Shown here one piece after another: positions 61,706 through 64,000 of a DNA stretch of 64,000 bases. The stretch is from Ardenticatenaceae bacterium (lineage in GTDB: Bacteria; Chloroflexota; Anaerolineae; Promineifilales; Promineifilaceae): positions 186,001-250,000 of the forward strand of contig JACKBN010000003.1 of NCBI GenBank assembly GCA_020634565.1, in the 5' to 3' direction. Position numbers and translations under genes: made by a program. Each line of letters starts with the position of its first letter. Positions within the stretch are counted from its first letter, which is position 1. The notes under the pieces are model-generated. The model saw only the letters and a list, made by a program, of their open reading frames with translations. It made no database searches and was not told the origin of the DNA.

Positions 61706-62638
61706 TTAGGTATGACCATTGCCGGAATGGCCTTCTTGCAGCCAGGATTGCACGTGTTCGAGTACGGCCGTTTCCACTCCCTCGCCCATCGAAAACCATT
61801 TGATGGCCGGGTCGTCTTCACGGAACCAGTTGGCCTGATGGCGGGCAAAACGATGCGTCTCGAACTTGATGCGCTCAACCGCTTCCTCCAGGCTCATTTC
61901 GCCGTGCAGGTAAGCCCACAGCTGCCGGTAACCCAGGCCGCTCATGCTGGGGAGGCGACGGCCGTAACCCTTCTCGCGCAATTGTTTCAACTCATCTAGC
62001 AAGCCGTGGGCCATCATCTCATCAACGCGCCTGTCGATGCGCGCATATAGTTCTTCGCGCGGGCGAGCCAGGCCAATCTGGCAGATGCGGTAGGGGGGCG
62101 GGTTTTTTTGTTGCAGCTCAGAAATCGGCCGTCCAGCCACCAGCGTCACTTCCAACGCCCGAATGACGCGGCGCAGGTTGCGCGGATCGTGCTTTTCGGC
62201 GGCTTCGGGGTCGAGCGCGGCCAGCCAGCGGGCCAGTTCGGGACCGGGCAGCCGGGCCAGCGCGTCACGCAGTTTGGGGTGGGGCGGCACTTCGGGGATG
62301 CCCCAGCCTTCGACCACGGCTTTTACATATTGCCCCGTGCCGCCAACCAGAATGGGTAGACGGCCGTTTGCCAGCACATACTCAATCGTTTGGTAAGCGC
62401 GCCGCTGGTAATCACCCAGCGTGATCGTTTCGTCGGGCTGGCACAGATCGATGAGGTGGTGCGGGGCGGTGGCCTGCTCCGCGGGGGTGGGTTTGGCCGT
62501 GCCGATGTCCATGCCACGGTAAAACAGCCGCGAATCGGCCGAGATGATTTCGCCATTCAGTTCCTGTGCCAGCTTGAGAGAAAGGGCCGTTTTGCCAACG
62601 GCCGTTTGCCCCAGCAGCACAATTAATGGTTGATCCAA
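61706..62638 (-). CDS. miaA: tRNA dimethylallyltransferase
   Basis: A 310-residue MiaA: P-loop GQTAVGKTALS near residue 10, SADSRLFYRGMDIGTAKP near residue 34, HHLIDL near residue 62 and GGTGQYVKA near residue 103, with FARHQANWFR near residue 270. It adds a dimethylallyl group to A37 of tRNAs reading UNN codons. It uses a TTG start with AGGAGA upstream. Confidence 0.94.
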   Translation of the reverse strand: MDQPLIVLLGQTAVGKTALSLKLAQELNGEIISADSRLFYRGMDIGTAKPTPAEQATAPHHLIDLCQPDETITLGDYQRRAYQTIEYVLANGRLPILVGGTGQYVKAVVEGWGIPEVPPHPKLRDALARLPGPELARWLAALDPEAAEKHDPRNLRRVIRALEVTLVAGRPISELQQKNPPPYRICQIGLARPREELYARIDRRVDEMMAHGLLDELKQLREKGYGRRLPSMSGLGYRQLWAYLHGEMSLEEAVERIKFETHRFARHQANWFREDDPAIKWFSMGEGVETAVLEHVQSWLQEGHSGNGHT

Positions 62639-62644
62639 ATCAAT

Positions 62645-62715
62645 CTCCTAAGGAAGTGTACAGGTGTGCAAGTGGCAAGTAAAAAATATCACCCTGTCAC
62701 CCCTTCACCTTGTCA
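62645..62715. repeat. Spacer with GTGCAAGT/TTCACCTTGTCA words
   Basis: Words such as GTGTACAGGTGTGCAAGT and TTCACCTTGTCA match those in the spacer near 22020-22105, 40 kb away. The left and right parts can partly pair. It is part of the dispersed word-repeat class. Confidence 0.6.
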
Positions 62716-62719
62716 AAAC

Positions 62720-63103
62720 TCACCAGCCAAGTACCGCGTTGGGAATATGCTCGCAGCGCAGTAGTTTGCCGCTAGTGTCCAGCTCGACAGCCACCAGATC
62801 AATACGCCAATCCACATCCAGATCGTGTTCGCCCAGGTAAATTTGGGCCAGCTCGATCAGCTTGCGGCTTTTGTGCGGCGTCAGCGCCTCTTCTGGCGTG
62901 CCCATAGCCTGGCCCTTGCGCGTCTTTACCTCAACAAAAGCAAGCAGGCCGTCCTCTGCCTCGGCAATCAAATCAATCTCGCCCTGTTGGCAGCGCCAGT
63001 TGCGGGCCACAAGGCGATAGCCATTGGCCTCCAGGTGGGTTGCTGCCACTTTTTCGCCCCAGGCGCCCAGCTTTTTGCGCGCGCCGCCACGGTTAGTTGT
63101 CAT
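62720..63103 (-). CDS. YraN-family (UPF0102) endonuclease-like protein
   Basis: About 127 residues of the YraN family, a restriction-endonuclease-like fold: GAWGEKVAATHLEANGY near residue 12, RNWRCQQGEIDLIA near residue 35 and FVEVKTRKG near residue 58. Function is probably nucleic-acid related. The start at 63103 overlaps the end of the glycosyltransferase gene, suggesting coupling. Confidence 0.88.
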   Translation of the reverse strand: MTTNRGGARKKLGAWGEKVAATHLEANGYRLVARNWRCQQGEIDLIAEAEDGLLAFVEVKTRKGQAMGTPEEALTPHKSRKLIELAQIYLGEHDLDVDWRIDLVAVELDTSGKLLRCEHIPNAVLGW

Positions 63104-64000
63104 GCGGCCGTTGCCCAGATTGGGTGGTGCTGTTGGGTAAAAACCAGCGGCGGCTGGGCGTTTCCTTGTCATCGCGCCAGATTAATCGGCCGAGCTGGTC
63201 CACCACAGGCTGTAATTTTTCCGAGTCAAAGATGCGACGGCCGTGCATCTTTTTGCGTTGCAGGTCCGGACGTTCTTCCCGCAGCCGTTGGTACAGCGCC
63301 AGCGTGCGCTGCACCGTGTTATGGATGTCGAACCGTTCGCTTTGGCAGCGGGCCGCCTGTGACATTTGCTGGAGCCGTTCCGGATTGCTGGCCAGGCCCA
63401 CCAGGGCAGCCGCAAGGCCGCCTACCGGCTTGGTGGTGAGTAGTCCAGACACGCCGGTTTGCACCGTGTCGATGATGCCCGGCGAGGAAACGGCGACTAC
63501 CGGCAATCCGGCAGCCATCGCTTCGATGACGGTGAGCGGATGGACTTCTGTGACAGAGGCGGTGGCAAATAGATCGGCGGCGGCCAGGTAATTAGCGACT
63601 TCTTCATAAGCCACGGGCCCGGTGAAGCGTACGCTGTCGGCGATGCCCAAATCATACGCCAGGTTTTGCAGTTCGGGCTGGCTGGTGCCTTTGCCGATAA
63701 TCATCAAGTGCAGGTTGGGCACCACGTCTTTGGCGATGGCAAACTGTTCTAGCAAGATGTCTATATCTTTTTCGGGCGACAGGCGACCGACGTAGGTGAC
63801 GAGAACGGCCGTTTCCGGCACGCCTAGATCCGTTTTGCTGAGCGGGGCGGTAGGGTAGTGAAACGGCTTGAGATCGACACCGTTTTCGATGAGTTCGATG
63901 GGACGCCGCACGCCAAACTCCACCATCACATCCCGCACGCTGGCTGAGGGGGTGATGACCACATCGGCGTAATCAGTGAACTCCGGCCAGATTTGGCGCA
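63093..64000 (-). CDS. Glycosyltransferase family 4 (partial)
   Basis: The last 302 residues of a GT-B glycosyltransferase; the 5' end lies beyond the window. Visible are VVITPSASVRD, VTYVGRLSPEKDID (donor-domain start), the IGKGTSQPELQNLA helix and the E-x7-E motif SVTEVHPLTVIEAMAAGLPVV. It transfers a sugar from a nucleotide donor, probably to a lipid or surface polymer. It overlaps the YraN-like gene. Confidence 0.9.
   Translation of the reverse strand, partial: RQIWPEFTDYADVVITPSASVRDVMVEFGVRRPIELIENGVDLKPFHYPTAPLSKTDLGVPETAVLVTYVGRLSPEKDIDILLEQFAIAKDVVPNLHLMIIGKGTSQPELQNLAYDLGIADSVRFTGPVAYEEVANYLAAADLFATASVTEVHPLTVIEAMAAGLPVVAVSSPGIIDTVQTGVSGLLTTKPVGGLAAALVGLASNPERLQQMSQAARCQSERFDIHNTVQRTLALYQRLREERPDLQRKKMHGRRIFDSEKLQPVVDQLGRLIWRDDKETPSRRWFLPNSTTQSGQRPHDN

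Overview
The window reads as a chromosome segment from a member of the Chloroflexota, probably Anaerolineae-like. This is inferred from the mix of cofactor F420 genes, a T-box-controlled leuS, a complete dihydroxyacetone phosphotransfer system and lipoproteins, not from a search. Genes are densely packed on both strands. GC content is moderate, with a few clearly AT-rich islands (about 1-3.4 kb, 20.8-21.7 kb and 33.5-34.5 kb). The most obvious global signal is the palindrome ACGGCCGT. It occurs about 100 times by eye (chance expectation about one), in genes, spacers and terminators, and is largely missing from the AT-rich islands.

Layout. 0-3.1 kb: a multi-PAS histidine kinase and the start of its response regulator. 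3.4-11.7 kb: a DMT transporter, an alpha/beta hydrolase behind a promoter with two palindromes, a ferric-reductase-like/ApbE membrane redox cluster, a DUF1295 protein, a MATE transporter and an APH-like kinase. 11.7-17.8 kb: a GH3 glycosidase with its LacI repressor and matching operators, a beta-helix lipoprotein and another lipoprotein. 18-24 kb: an FmdE-like protein, a small membrane ORF, a broken glpD with a duplicated 5' end around a decayed propeller fragment, and an AGPS-like flavoprotein. 24-33.4 kb: a glycerol/dihydroxyacetone unit (DhaR-like regulator, glpF, dhaK, dhaL, glpK and a DhaM-HPr-EI fusion). 33.6-42.4 kb: two frameshifted AT-rich genes, a polytopic membrane protein with a PRC-barrel protein and a Crp/Fnr regulator, a secreted repeat protein, trhO, a two-component pair and a phage-type antirepressor gene. 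42.4-48 kb: a degenerate PP2C/propeller membrane protein, a hydrolase, a methyltransferase, a 3-hydroxyacyl-CoA dehydrogenase and a zinc-ribbon protein. 48-51.6 kb: a SelW-like selenoprotein with an in-frame UGA, two tRNA-Ala genes, a leuS T-box leader whose decoding and antiterminator halves are separated by a tRNA-Ala gene, and leuS. 51.6-64 kb: small membrane proteins, F420-linked genes (DDN-like, LLM, npdG, cofE), thioredoxin, an SsnA-like amidohydrolase, a reductase, miaA, a YraN-like protein and a glycosyltransferase running off the end.

How parts work together. Glycerol enters through GlpF. DhaK/DhaL are fed phosphate by one polypeptide carrying EIIA, HPr and EI, so no separate PTS is needed for dihydroxyacetone phosphorylation. 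GlpK makes glycerol-3-phosphate, but the neighbouring GlpD is broken as assembled. The DhaR-like activator lacks the GAFTGA loop, and its likely sites (TGTTTCA-N3-TGAAACA) lie about 60 and 92 bp upstream of the predicted start of a sigma-70-type promoter before glpF.

Many intergenic spaces hold long inverted repeats whose arms are built from short reiterated words. The same words recur at distant loci, which suggests a dispersed element class.
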